64,000 nt of DNA from Burkholderia cepacia ATCC 25416 (GCF_001411495.1 NZ_CP012982.1:2542001-2606000), one strand, 5' to 3'. Shown: positions 1 to 8,607, counted from the stretch's first letter. The notes: a model not told the origin generated them from the letters alone. A program made the numbers and translations.

Positions 1-366
1 GCGTCCGGCCGTGCGATCGGCAGCACGCGTTTCTGGAAGATCGATCGCAAGAACCGCAAGCTCGAGATCGGCCATACGTGGCTGAGCGAATCGGCGCAGC
101 GCACGCGTGCGAACACCGAAGCGAAATGGTTGCTGCTGGGTTATGCGTTCGACGTGCTGCAATGCGTGCGCGTGCAGTTCACGACCGACGAGCTGAACGA
201 GAAATCGCGCGCGGCGATCCTGCGGCTCGGTGCGAAGCAGGAAGGCATCGTGCGGCACGAACGGATCATGCCGGATGGCCGCAAGCGCAATTCGGTGCGC
301 TTCAGCATCATCGACGACGAATGGCCGGAGGTGAGGGCGCGGTTGATGGCGAAGCTCGCGACATAA
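1..366 (+). CDS. GNAT-family N-acetyltransferase, 3' part
   Basis: The reading frame is open from base 1 and ends at TAA 364-366, so the N-terminus lies outside the window. The visible 121 residues look like the C-terminal half of a RimJ/RimL-type GNAT acetyltransferase: a strand (ASGRAIGSTRFW), the core 'EIGHTWLSESAQRTRANTEAKWLLL' region where acetyl-CoA binds, then 'VQFTTDELNEKSRAAILRLGAKQEG', the usual Asn-containing helix. The family acetylates amino groups of proteins or small molecules; the substrate cannot be told from sequence. It is followed by a minus-strand gene. Confidence 0.8.
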   Translation, partial: ASGRAIGSTRFWKIDRKNRKLEIGHTWLSESAQRTRANTEAKWLLLGYAFDVLQCVRVQFTTDELNEKSRAAILRLGAKQEGIVRHERIMPDGRKRNSVRFSIIDDEWPEVRARLMAKLAT

Positions 367-472
367 CCTGTCGCGTATGACGCCCGGTGTGCGTCGCGTC
401 GCCGGAGGGGAGGCGACGCGACGGCAGGGGAAGAAGCCGTGCGCCGCGCACGACGCGCGGCGCGGCGGCGCG

Positions 473-1051
473 TTACTGCGCCGATGCGAGGTGGTGGCGC
501 TCCGCGAGCTTCTGCGCGTCGGCGTAATGCTTTTGCAGGATCGGCAGCGACTGGCGTGCGACTTCCTTCAGCTTCGTGTCGCGGCCCGATGCGATTTCGG
601 CCTGGAAGGCCGAGATGGCCTTCTGCTGGCCGGCGAGCGCGACCTGCTCGATGTACGCCTTGTCGAACTCGGCGCCGCGCAGGGTCTTGATGCTGTTCAG
701 CACGGCCGTGTCGGGGTCGTTGGCGGGTACGTCGACGCCGCGCGGGCTGGCTGCGCGCATCGCCTGGATGATCTTTTCATCGTCGGCCGACACGCGTTGC
801 GCGAACGCCTTGACCTGGCTGTCCGACGTGCGCGAATCGGCGATGCGCGCCGCGTCGTGCTGCGTCGACACCGTTTTCGTGCCGTCGGTGATGAACGCCT
901 GGTCGGCTTCGTGGATGCGCGTCGCAGCGGCGGCCGGTGCGGCCGGTGCAGCCGGTGCCGGTTGTGCGGTTTGCGCGGTCGCCGTCACGGCGACGAGAAG
1001 CAGGCCAGCGGCAGACAAAGCAAGGCGCGAGACGTGGGGAAAGCGGTTCAT
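473..1051 (-). CDS. DUF4142 exported protein
   Basis: 192 residues. An N-terminal signal peptide (MNRFPHVSRLALSAAGLLLVAVTATAQ) is followed by an Ala/Pro linker and a helical DUF4142 domain (ADQAFITDGTK..., DSQVKAFAQRVSADDEKI..., FDKAYIEQVALAGQQKAI..., LPILQKHYADAQKL). The domain is a ferritin-like four-helix bundle by family knowledge and probably sits in the periplasm; no enzymatic role is established. The ATG at 1051 is preferred because AAAGGAGG lies 5 nt upstream. A TTG 15 nt further upstream is in frame but overlaps this ribosome-binding site. The gene stands alone between unrelated genes. Confidence 0.75.
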   Translation of the reverse strand: MNRFPHVSRLALSAAGLLLVAVTATAQTAQPAPAAPAAPAAAATRIHEADQAFITDGTKTVSTQHDAARIADSRTSDSQVKAFAQRVSADDEKIIQAMRAASPRGVDVPANDPDTAVLNSIKTLRGAEFDKAYIEQVALAGQQKAISAFQAEIASGRDTKLKEVARQSLPILQKHYADAQKLAERHHLASAQ

Positions 1052-1434
1052 GGGACCTCCTTTCAATCGGGGCTCTGGTTGAAAAACGGATCGGGTGATC
1101 CGTCGCTGTGCGAGAGACCGGGCGCGCCCGGGCCGGATTCGACCGCCGCTCTGCCGCGGCGCCGGTCGAAGTGTTTCCCGGCCCGACTGATTCTAGGAGG
1201 GCGATCCGGTAGCAGGTGCAACCGCGCTGTGGTTTGTGTAACGGTTGGTAAGACGAATCGATGAGCATGCGTGTCGGCAGGTATTGCGTACCTGTCGCGT
1301 GCGTGGCGGCGGCAATTTTTGCGCGCATGCGGCGTGCGGGATGCACGTGGGTGTCATCTGGCAGTCATCGTCACGCCGCGGTGACGTGCGCGTCGAGCGT
1401 CGACGCTGGCCGGCTCGCGATGCGCGCGAACGCG
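1052..1434. other. intergenic region, no gene seen
   Basis: This gap lies between the 5' end of the DUF4142 gene and the 3' end of the HAD phosphatase gene. It holds a short perfect palindrome (ACGGATC, 4-nt loop, GATCCGT at 1086-1103) close to the DUF4142 start, which could be an operator or an mRNA hairpin. No convincing coding sequence or intrinsic terminator was found. Confidence 0.4.
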
Positions 1435-2058
1435 TCACACGCGGTCGAGCAATGCGTCGAGACGCGGCAGCAACGGCGTCGCGCAATGTGCCTGCAACGC
1501 GTCCGGCGCGGTGTAGCCCCACGCGACCCCCTGGAATGCGATGCGCGCGCGTCGTGCCGCGTCGGCGTCGCGGATTTCATCGCCCACGTACAGCACTTCG
1601 TCGTTGCGCAGGCCGGCTTCGTGAACGAGTGCGCGCAGGCGACGTGCCTTGCCGAACAGCGGAATGCCGCACGCGAAATGTTCGACGCGGCTGCTGGCGT
1701 GCGGGCCGAGCCGGTCGCGCACGATCTCCTCGGTGTTCGACGTGGCGATCGCGATGCGGATGCCGCGCGCGGCGAGCGCGTCGAACGTTTCGCTGACGCC
1801 GGGGAACAACGCCACTTGCGCGACGCGCGGCCGCATCAGGCGACGCATGTCGATCGTCACGCGCGGCACTTTCCACATCGGCACGTCGAGCGCGCGAATG
1901 ATGTCGCGCGCCGACATCCCGCGCAGCGCCGGGCGCAGCTCGGGCGTGGCGTCGCGAAAGCCGTGCGTGCGCGACGCTTCCGACAGCGCCGCGAGAAAAC
2001 TGTCGAGCGAATCGGCGAGCGTGCCGTCGAAGTCGAATGCGATGAGGCGGTAGGGCAT
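1435..2058 (-). CDS. HAD-superfamily phosphatase, phosphoglycolate-phosphatase-like
   Basis: 207 residues, usual length for the Gph/PGMB type. Motif I is LIAFDFDGTLADS (Asp8 is the expected nucleophile and Asp10 the acid/base), motif II is the serine/threonine in IAIATSNTEE, motif III is Lys near FGKARRL, and motif IV is YVGDEIRDADAA. A helical cap lies between motifs I and II. Such enzymes dephosphorylate small phosphorylated metabolites in the cytosol; 2-phosphoglycolate is possible but not shown. It is a single gene in divergent orientation to the GNAT gene at 2271. Confidence 0.85.
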   Translation of the reverse strand: MPYRLIAFDFDGTLADSLDSFLAALSEASRTHGFRDATPELRPALRGMSARDIIRALDVPMWKVPRVTIDMRRLMRPRVAQVALFPGVSETFDALAARGIRIAIATSNTEEIVRDRLGPHASSRVEHFACGIPLFGKARRLRALVHEAGLRNDEVLYVGDEIRDADAARRARIAFQGVAWGYTAPDALQAHCATPLLPRLDALLDRV

Positions 2059-2270
2059 GAAGCGGCGTGGCGGGTTATCGGGCAGACGACATTGTCACCG
2101 AATCGGAGCCCGTCGCCCGCACGGTTGGTTGCGCCCGCGGCGAAACGAGAGGGTCGAGCAGATTCTTCGCGTCGTCCGGATGATCGGTGCTGTCCCTTGT
2201 CCCTTGTCCCTCGCTGCGCGGCGCGGTATCGTCGACGCTTCGCTTTCCACCACCCCGACCGGAGACCGAC

Positions 2271-2714
2271 GTGCCTGCTGCCACCCCCGCCACGCTGAGA
2301 TTTTCCACCGACAAACGCGAACTCGACGTCGACGCGATCTTCGACTTCCTGCATCGCGACGCGTACTGGTCGCAGGGTATTCCGCGCGACGTGGTGGAGA
2401 AGGCGATCGAGGGTTCCCTGTGCTTCGGCGCGTATATCGGCGACCGGCTCGTCGGCTTCGCGCGCCTCGTGACCGATCACGCGACGTTCGCGTACCTGTG
2501 CGACGTGTTCGTGTTGCCGGCCGAACGCGGCAACGGCTACGGCCGCGCGCTGATCGACCACGTGTTCGCGCAGGAGATGGTGCAGGGCCTGCGCCGCATC
2601 ATGCTCGTGACGTCCGATGCGCACGAGCTGTATCGGCCGGTCGGCTTCGGGCCGTGCGCGAACCCCGAGCGGGTGATGGAGATCCGCCGCCCGGACATCT
2701 ACGCGAAACGCTGA
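2271..2714 (+). CDS. GNAT-family N-acetyltransferase
   Basis: 147 residues with a complete GNAT fold: FLHRDAYWSQGIPRDVVEKAI (helices 1-2), GAYIGDRLVGFARLV, TFAYLCDVFVLPAERGNGYGRALIDHVF (acetyl-CoA pyrophosphate loop Arg-Gly-Asn-Gly-Tyr-Gly), then the C-terminal YRPVGFGP motif. A GTG start at 2271 is chosen because GGAGA precedes it at normal spacing and the domain begins soon after; an upstream in-frame start would only add low-complexity sequence. Substrate unknown. Confidence 0.8.
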   Translation: MPAATPATLRFSTDKRELDVDAIFDFLHRDAYWSQGIPRDVVEKAIEGSLCFGAYIGDRLVGFARLVTDHATFAYLCDVFVLPAERGNGYGRALIDHVFAQEMVQGLRRIMLVTSDAHELYRPVGFGPCANPERVMEIRRPDIYAKR

Positions 2715-2771
2715 CGCGCGGCGCAGCGCATACAATACGCGCTTTCCGTTTTTGCCGAAGAGAAACCCATC

Positions 2772-2990
2772 ATGACCGAACAGGAAGCCGAACAGCTCGC
2801 GACGCATCGCCACTACAAGGGCGGGCTGTATCGCTACATCGGCGTTGCCCGCCATTCCGAAACCGAGGAGTCGGTGGTCGTGTACGAACACCTGTGGCCG
2901 CATGCGCGCGGGCTGTGGGTGCGGCCGGAAGCGATGTTCAACGGCAACCTCGAAGACGGCATGCCGCGTTTCCGCAAGCTGCGCGACTGA
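2772..2990 (+). CDS. DUF1653 family small protein
   Basis: 72 residues carrying the DUF1653 core: HYKGGLYRYIGVARHSETEESVVVYEHL, then GLWVRPEAMFNGNLEDGMPRFRKL. Family members are small cytosolic beta-rich proteins of unknown function. The ATG has an AAGAGAAA ribosome-binding site. It is 57 nt downstream of the GNAT gene and may be cotranscribed with it. Confidence 0.8.
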   Translation: MTEQEAEQLATHRHYKGGLYRYIGVARHSETEESVVVYEHLWPHARGLWVRPEAMFNGNLEDGMPRFRKLRD

Positions 2991-3008
2991 TCCTCGGCCG
3001 GCCGCGTA

Positions 3009-3029
3009 AGCCGGCCTTGCGGGCCGGCT
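3009..3029. terminator. convergent terminator hairpin
   Basis: An AGCCGGCC / GGCCGGCT stem (8 bp, 5-nt loop) lies between the converging DUF1653 and YcaQ-type genes. There is no clear U-tract, so termination is inferred from position and stability. Confidence 0.45.
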
Positions 3030-3063
3030 GCGCGAGCCGAATGTCGAGCCGAATGTGCGGGTA

Positions 3064-4275
3064 TCAGTCGCCGGCCAGCGCCTTCACCAGTTCCGGCGGT
3101 GCGTGCCGGGTCGTGACTTCCGGCGTGCCGTGCCATGCCGCGAGTTTCTTCACCGCCTTCGCGACATCGGCGGCGAGCCCCGTGCCGAACCGCACGCCCG
3201 GCTCGACATGCACGGCCTTCAGTTCGAACGTGCGCAGCGTGCGATGCGCCTTCGCGTCGACGCGCCCGACCAGCCGGCCGCGATGCAGCACCGGCAGGCA
3301 GAAATAGCCATAACGCCGCTTGTGCTCGGGCGTATAGCATTCGATCGTGTAATCGAAACCGAATAGCGTCGATGCACGCCGCCGGTCCCATACGACCGGG
3401 TCGAACGGCGACAGCAGCGTCGTGACCGTCGAGCGCAGCGTGTCGGCCTCGGCGGCCGGCAGCAACGCTTCGAGCGAGCGATGCACGTAGGCCGGCTCCT
3501 TCCAGTCGTCGATCGCCACCGGGATCAGGTCGCCCGCGTCGGCGAGCTGCTCGAGCTCCGCGCGGTACGAGCGGCGCGGCAGCCGGTAGTAGTCGGCCAC
3601 CCAGTCCGCGCGCACGACGCCGAGTGCACGGCACGTGTAGTCGAGCAGCGCGGGCAGCACGGCTTCGCGCGGCGGCAGGTCGCGCGTGTCGTCCCAGTCG
3701 GGCAGCACGCGCTCGCGCACGTCGTACACGCGCTGGAAATTGCGGCGTTCCGACACCATCAGGTCGCCCGTCGTGAACAGCACTTCCAGGTGGCGCTTCT
3801 CGGGCTTGCGATCCCACCAGCCGTTGCCCTTCACGCCATCCTCGCGGACGAAATCCGCCGACTTCACCGGGCCTTCTTCGCGAATCCGCGCGAGCAGCCG
3901 CTCGATCTCGGGACGATTCTGTTCATGCCATTCGGCCGCATATTTCCAGCCCATCCCCGACGGATCGAGCATCTTGTAGCGCATCAGGCCGAACTGCTCG
4001 ACCGGCAGGAAGCACGCTTCGTGCGACCAGTATTCGAACAGGCGCGCCTCAGCGAGATGCTCGTCGAGCCACTGCGGCGAGAAATCGCCGAGACGGCTGA
4101 ACAGCACGAGATACGGGCTGCGCGCGACGACGTGGATGGTGTCGATCTGCAACTGCGCCATCCGGCGGATCGTGTCGAGCACGTCGGCTTTGGTCGCCTT
4201 GCGGCGGGGCGGTGTCAGCAGGCCCTGCGCGGCGAGATGCAGGGCGCGGGCGGCGGCGGGCGAGAGCGTAAGCAT
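3064..4275 (-). CDS. YcaQ-type winged-helix DNA glycosylase
   Basis: 403 residues. The whole protein fits the HTH_42/YcaQ (AlkX) family of DNA glycosylases, which excise bulky N7-alkylated bases and unhook interstrand crosslinks. The N-terminal domain holds the family's catalytic signature at residues 43-45 (Gln-Ile-Asp, in QLQIDTIHVVARSPYLVLFSR). This matches the QxD form of YcaQ rather than the QxQ form of AlkZ. Further family blocks are EYWSHEACFLPVEQF, the winged-helix region GPVKSADF...WWDRKPEKRHLEVLFTTGDLMV, and the C-terminal beta domain with SPFDPVVWDRRR. It is a single gene facing the DUF1653 gene. The assignment rests on family motifs from memory. Confidence 0.85.
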   Translation of the reverse strand: MLTLSPAAARALHLAAQGLLTPPRRKATKADVLDTIRRMAQLQIDTIHVVARSPYLVLFSRLGDFSPQWLDEHLAEARLFEYWSHEACFLPVEQFGLMRYKMLDPSGMGWKYAAEWHEQNRPEIERLLARIREEGPVKSADFVREDGVKGNGWWDRKPEKRHLEVLFTTGDLMVSERRNFQRVYDVRERVLPDWDDTRDLPPREAVLPALLDYTCRALGVVRADWVADYYRLPRRSYRAELEQLADAGDLIPVAIDDWKEPAYVHRSLEALLPAAEADTLRSTVTTLLSPFDPVVWDRRRASTLFGFDYTIECYTPEHKRRYGYFCLPVLHRGRLVGRVDAKAHRTLRTFELKAVHVEPGVRFGTGLAADVAKAVKKLAAWHGTPEVTTRHAPPELVKALAGD

Positions 4276-4404
4276 CGGAGGGGCGGCCGGGAGTGATGGT
4301 CGGGAACCACTTTAGCGCGAAAGCGGCGCGCGCGTGCGACGTGCCGATGCAACGTGTCTGACAATGGTTGACAGATACGTTTCGCAAGTTTCCCTATAGT
4401 GCAG

Positions 4405-4575
4405 TCCATGGCGCGACGAAATGTGCGCGCAACGATTCCGCTTCCGACGCACATATGTCCATGGCACGCAGGAAGCGAATCCGGGATTCTCAACCCCCAT
4501 CGGGAGACCCGGAGCCCTGAGCGGACATCCATGCGGCTGTGCACCGGCCCCGTGTGGATGTCCGCTGATTTTTTT
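4405..4575 (+). ncRNA. candidate small RNA with intrinsic terminator
   Basis: A strong plus-strand terminator (4520-4575) has no plus-strand gene in front of it: the nearest one ends at 2990 and the minus-strand YcaQ-type gene lies between. A possible promoter is TATAGT at 4395-4400, with TTGACA at 4368-4373; their 21-bp spacing is longer than usual, so the 5' end is uncertain. No reading frame here looks coding. The likeliest explanation is an independent small RNA of roughly 170 nt. Confidence 0.45.
4520..4575 (+). terminator. intrinsic terminator, orphan
   Basis: A perfect 12-bp stem (AGCGGACATCCA at 4520-4531 with TGGATGTCCGCT at 4555-4566) is followed by GA and seven T residues (4569-4575), then a second T run. 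The orientation is plus, away from any annotated upstream gene. Confidence 0.8.
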
Positions 4576-4608
4576 GTTTTTTCCGGTTTTCGTCCGTTGC
4601 CGCGCAGG

Positions 4609-5688
4609 TCATGCCGCGGCGCTCGTCTCTCCGGGCCGCAGCGCGCGGGACAGGTCGTAGTGCTTCGCCGCGCCGTAACGCGGCGAGCCGAAGTGCCAGT
4701 CGTAGTTGCCGCGAATATACGAGTGGGCCTCGTCGAGCAGGCGCAGCGACGCGCGATCGTCGGTGCGCGTACGCACCTTTTTTTCCAGATCGAGATAGCG
4801 CGCGAGATAGCCGTTGTGGATGTCCGCCGCCGCGTCGAGCGCGGCTTGCGGCGCGAGCCCGTGTTCGTGCATCAGGACGCAGACGAGATTGCTGCTCGAT
4901 TCGCCCGCCTCCTTCGGATACGAAAAGATGTCGTTGCACAGGCAGAGGATCAGGCCGGACAGCTTGCGCAGGCGCTCGACTTCTTCGTCGGCGTAGAACG
5001 CGGCGGGCGCTTCGTAGCCCCCGGCGATGTCGATCAGCGCGAACGCGCCTTCGCCGCATCCGTTGTAGGTGCGACCGGAGAGATACTCGGCCTCGCCGGG
5101 CACGACGTCGGTCGCGAACCGGCCGGCTTCCCACAGCGTCGAGAACAGGAACGTCATCATCCCTGCCACCCAGCGTGCGTACTGCACGCGCGTGGACGCG
5201 GCCGCGATGCGCGCGCACACGTCCTGCGTCGCCCGTTGCAGGGCGGGCAGGAACGCGGCCATGTGCGGCAGGCGCGCCGCCAGCGCGGCGCGCAGCGGCG
5301 CTGGATCGCGGCCGGTCGGATCGGCGATCATTTCGTACAGCCACAGGTAGAGTGCACCGAGGTCGCCCGGAGCGCGCGCGACGCCGTGCAGGCTGCACAG
5401 GCCGTCGTCGATCGCGAAGATCCAGCCGTACGCGCGGGTCGTCGTGCACAGGCCGTCGAAGGTTGCGTGCGCATAGACGCGGGAGCAGTATTCGCCGATC
5501 TTGCCGTGACGGATGCCGTTGGCCCAGCGCGGATCGTCGAGCAAGCCATGGCCGTTCATCCACGCGAGCAGGTCGGCTTCGGCGCGGTCGGCGTCGGGAT
5601 GCACGGGCGTGTCGAACGGGTGGAACAGGTGCGGAAGCACGAGTGCGGGCGCGGCGGCTTCGGCGGCAACGGTTTCGACGGTGGACAT
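4609..5688 (-). CDS. class I terpene synthase, bacterial type
   Basis: 359 residues, the normal size of a bacterial monodomain terpene cyclase. The magnesium-binding NSE motif is NDIFSYPKE (Asn252, Ser256, Glu260). The first metal motif is FAIDDGLCS (Asp94-Asp95), where the last acidic residue of the usual DDxxD/E is replaced by Cys98. A C-terminal SPRY (Arg-Tyr pair) is also present. The enzyme should ionise a prenyl diphosphate and cyclise it in the cytosol; product unknown. ATG 5688 has GAGGT 6 nt upstream, while a longer in-frame N-terminus would be low complexity. It lies 52 nt downstream of the cis-prenyltransferase gene on the same strand, so the two form an operon in which the partner probably supplies the substrate. 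Confidence 0.88.
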   Translation of the reverse strand: MSTVETVAAEAAAPALVLPHLFHPFDTPVHPDADRAEADLLAWMNGHGLLDDPRWANGIRHGKIGEYCSRVYAHATFDGLCTTTRAYGWIFAIDDGLCSLHGVARAPGDLGALYLWLYEMIADPTGRDPAPLRAALAARLPHMAAFLPALQRATQDVCARIAAASTRVQYARWVAGMMTFLFSTLWEAGRFATDVVPGEAEYLSGRTYNGCGEGAFALIDIAGGYEAPAAFYADEEVERLRKLSGLILCLCNDIFSYPKEAGESSSNLVCVLMHEHGLAPQAALDAAADIHNGYLARYLDLEKKVRTRTDDRASLRLLDEAHSYIRGNYDWHFGSPRYGAAKHYDLSRALRPGETSAAA

Positions 5689-5740
5689 GGCGTACCTCGC
5701 GGATGGCGGGTGGCAACAGGTGTCGTGAAGGCAGTCCGGC

Positions 5741-6511
5741 CTACTTGCCGAACCGGCGCGCGCGCTTGCCGTACGCATCGATGGCCTGTTCGAAATCGTC
5801 GCGTCCGAAATCGGGCCAGCACGTCGGCGTGAAATAGAACTCGGAGAAAGCGGTTTGCCACAGCATGAAATTCGACAGGCGCTGCTCGCCCGACGTGCGG
5901 ATCACGAGGTCCGGCTCCGGCTGGCCGGCCGTGTAGAGCCGGCTCGCGATCAACTCCGGGCTGAGCTGCGCGAGCAACTGATCGACGGTGCCGGCCGCGA
6001 CGTGTTCCGCGATCAGCGAGCGGACGGCGTGCAGCAGGTCGAGGCGGCCGCTGTAGGCGACGGCGATGTTCACGTCGAGTCCGTGCGCGTGGGCCGTGCG
6101 TTGCTGCGCGGCGCCGATGCGGTCGGCCGTGGCGGGCGGCAACTGCGTCAGGTCGCCGATCACGTGGAGCCGCCAGCGGCCGCTGGCGGCGAGCTCGTCG
6201 AAGACGTCGGCGATCACCGCGAGCAGGCCGCGCAATTCCGCGGCGTCGCGCTGGAGATTTTCGGTGGACAGCGGCCACAGTGTCACGAACGGGATCCCGG
6301 CCTCTTCGCACCACGACAGCAGCGCATGCACGTTGCGCCCGCCGGCCCGATAGCCGTCGGCGGCCGGCAGGCCGAGGCGGTCCGCCCAGCGCCGGTTGCC
6401 GTCGAGAATGACGGCGAGATGCGTGGGCAATGGCGGCCGGGCCGTATCCGATACGGCGGGCGAGTCGATGGCGAATGTTTCCGGCGCGCGCAGAATCAGC
6501 TCTTGAGTCAT
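5741..6511 (-). CDS. cis-prenyltransferase (UppS family), short-chain-like
   Basis: 256 residues. Family motifs are HLAVILDGNRRWA (Asp37, Gly38, Asn39, Arg41), FVTLWPLSTENLQRDAAEL, VNIAVAYSGRLDL and the C-terminal RTSGEQRLSNFMLWQTAFSEFYF. The STENLQRD block and 'SGEQRLS..LLWQ.A.SE' resemble, from memory, the short-chain Z,E-farnesyl diphosphate synthase type (Rv1086) more than housekeeping UppS, whose block is usually STENW. It therefore probably makes a short cis-prenyl diphosphate rather than the cell-wall lipid carrier. ATG 6511 has AAGGAG 6 nt upstream. It is first in an operon with the terpene synthase. Confidence 0.85.
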   Translation of the reverse strand: MTQELILRAPETFAIDSPAVSDTARPPLPTHLAVILDGNRRWADRLGLPAADGYRAGGRNVHALLSWCEEAGIPFVTLWPLSTENLQRDAAELRGLLAVIADVFDELAASGRWRLHVIGDLTQLPPATADRIGAAQQRTAHAHGLDVNIAVAYSGRLDLLHAVRSLIAEHVAAGTVDQLLAQLSPELIASRLYTAGQPEPDLVIRTSGEQRLSNFMLWQTAFSEFYFTPTCWPDFGRDDFEQAIDAYGKRARRFGK

Positions 6512-6907
6512 GGAGACTCCTTCGAGGCGAGGAAGCGATCGAAACGTGAAACAGCGGGTGGGATCGTCGTGGCGACTGCTGCAATCCGGCGTGGAGATCA
6601 TGTTCGCGCCAATGCGAGCGATCATTATTGATCAATGAATTTCGGATTTTCAAGTCATTCGTATGCACGATATCGGGGCGCGCCGATGCAAGCGACCGCG
6701 CCGGCATTACGCGGCGCCGGCAGATCCCGGGCGCGACGATAGGCAGTCGATTTTCGGCGCGATGCCATTTCGACGCACGGATTCAACGAGCGCTTTTCGT
6801 GTGTTTCGCACGATTGAATAAATCGTGGAATTGGAAAATAAAAGCGATGCAATACGCGGGCGCTCGATTGCGGCGGAAACGATTCCGCCGCGTCGGCCGT
6901 CGGTTGC
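6512..6907. other. intergenic region upstream of the terpene operon
   Basis: This gap is visibly richer in A+T than its surroundings, as expected of a promoter region for the terpene operon. A short palindrome GATCA-TTAT-TGATC (6620-6633) lies about 110 nt before the cis-prenyltransferase start and could be an operator. No gene was recognised. Confidence 0.4.
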
Positions 6908-8323
6908 TTATTGCCGCTTGCCGCGCGCGACTTCGTCGCCGGCGCCGGGCGGCAGCCGCCGCGTGATCGGAATCGATGCGAACGAGCACAGCCCGACCAC
7001 GACGAACGCGGGCCAGAAATCCGACCACACCATCTTCTGATGACCCTGCAGCCAGTGCGAAACGTGCAGCACGAGGCCGGCCACCGTCACGCCGAGACCG
7101 AGCGACATCTGCTGCACGACGCTGCCGAGGCTGGTCGCGCGGCCCGCGTCGCGCGGCGAGATGTCCGCATAGATCATCGAGTTCAGGCTCGTGAACTGCA
7201 GCGCGGGGAAGATGCCGCCGACGAGCACGATCAGCCAGATCGCCCAGGTCGCCATGCCGGGATGGAACACGCCGTACGCGGCGATCGCGAGCCCCGCGAA
7301 TGCCGCGTTGTAGATCAGTACCGTGCGGAAGCCGAAGCGGCGCAGCGTGTGGGTGGCCGTCGAGCGGCTCATCGCGCCGCCGAACGCGGACGCGCACGTG
7401 ATGAGCCCCGAATGGAACGCGCTCATGCCGAGCCCTTCCTGCAGCGCGAGCGGCAGCAGGAACGGCACCGCGCCGAGGCCGATGCGGAACAGCGACCCGC
7501 CGACGACGCTCGCGTGATACGTCGGGATCTTGAGGAAGCTGAGGTCGAGCACCGGGCGTTCCTTGCGGCGCGCGTACGGCACGTAGAGCGCGAGCAGGAC
7601 GGTGCCGGTCACGCACATGGCGAGGGCGTTCGAGCGTGACGTGAGTGCACCGTCGATCAGCGTGAGGCCCATCAGCAGCAGTGCGGCGCCGCTGGCCGAC
7701 AGCAGGAATCCGAACCAGTCGAGCGGGCCCGGGTCGGGCTCGTGCGTGTTCGCGATGTGCTTGCTCGCGAGGTAGATCCCGTAGATGCCGATCGGCACGT
7801 TGATGAAGAAGATCATCCGCCAGTGCAGGTAGGTCGTGATGAAGCCGCCGACGAGCGGCCCGACCGTGGGCCCGAACAGCGCGGGAATCGCGAGGTAGTT
7901 CATCGCGCGCACGAGATCCGAGCGCGGCACGGCGCGGAAAATGATGATGCGGCCGACGGGCACCATCATCGCGCCGCCGACGCCCTGGATGAAGCGCGCG
8001 AACGTGAGCACGCCGAGGGAATTGGATGCCGCGCACATCAGCGAGCCGACGACGAAGATGCCGATCGCGGTGCGGAACACGGAGCGCGCGCTGAAGCGGT
8101 CGGCCAGCCAGCCGCAGATCGGAATGAACACGCCGAGCCCGACCACGTAGGCCGTGATCGCGATGTTCAACGTGACGGGGTTGTGCCCGAAGTCCCTCGC
8201 CATCGCGGGCAGGGCGGTGACGATGATGTTCGCGTCGACGCTTTCCATGAACAACGCACAGGCAACGATGAGCGGTGCTAGAAAGACGGGCGACATGGGC
8301 TGGGCGCGCGGTAAAGACGCCAT
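6908..8323 (-). CDS. MFS drug transporter, DHA2 (EmrB/QacA) type
   Basis: 471 residues with about 14 hydrophobic segments. DHA2 hallmarks are ESVDANIIVTALPAMARDFG in TM1 (usual LDxTIVNVALP), GWLADRFSARSVFRTAIG (motif A, GxLaDrxGrkxxl), RFIQGVGGAMMVPVGR (motif B) and GPTVGPLVGGFI (motif C, antiporter signature). The expected role is proton-driven efflux across the inner membrane. The ATG at 8323 is chosen. A GTG at 8332 and an ATG at 8296 are alternatives, and none has a strong ribosome-binding site. It lies divergent from the trehalase gene and upstream of the terpene operon on the same strand, but 400 nt away, so a link to terpene export is only a guess. Confidence 0.88.
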   Translation of the reverse strand: MASLPRAQPMSPVFLAPLIVACALFMESVDANIIVTALPAMARDFGHNPVTLNIAITAYVVGLGVFIPICGWLADRFSARSVFRTAIGIFVVGSLMCAASNSLGVLTFARFIQGVGGAMMVPVGRIIIFRAVPRSDLVRAMNYLAIPALFGPTVGPLVGGFITTYLHWRMIFFINVPIGIYGIYLASKHIANTHEPDPGPLDWFGFLLSASGAALLLMGLTLIDGALTSRSNALAMCVTGTVLLALYVPYARRKERPVLDLSFLKIPTYHASVVGGSLFRIGLGAVPFLLPLALQEGLGMSAFHSGLITCASAFGGAMSRSTATHTLRRFGFRTVLIYNAAFAGLAIAAYGVFHPGMATWAIWLIVLVGGIFPALQFTSLNSMIYADISPRDAGRATSLGSVVQQMSLGLGVTVAGLVLHVSHWLQGHQKMVWSDFWPAFVVVGLCSFASIPITRRLPPGAGDEVARGKRQ

Positions 8324-8381
8324 TATGCCCACAATGTGACCATTGAGTCACGTATGACAACAGATGTTCCGCATAGTGCAA

Positions 8382-8420
8382 CAGTCGTTCTTTTAGCGGG
8401 CGGCGCGGAAAGAACGACTG
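8382..8420. promoter_or_regulatory. 12-bp inverted repeat between divergent genes
   Basis: CAGTCGTTCTTT (8382-8393) and AAAGAACGACTG (8409-8420) are perfect complements separated by 15 nt, in the space between the divergent exporter and trehalase genes. It may be a regulator-binding site or an mRNA hairpin. It has no proper U-tract. Confidence 0.5.
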
Positions 8421-8607
8421 CGCAAACGCCGAGCATGCCTGCGCGAGCCGCGCGAATCGAAACTTGCTTGATGTGCACGTTTCGTGCGACAGTCAGGCCC
8501 ACTCGCAACACAAAACGACGCGCATCGATCGAGGGCCATCGAGACGAGCGCGCGCGCGAACGAGACCTCGTGCCGACCCACTCACCATCGAAAGGAGGGG
8601 ACACGTT

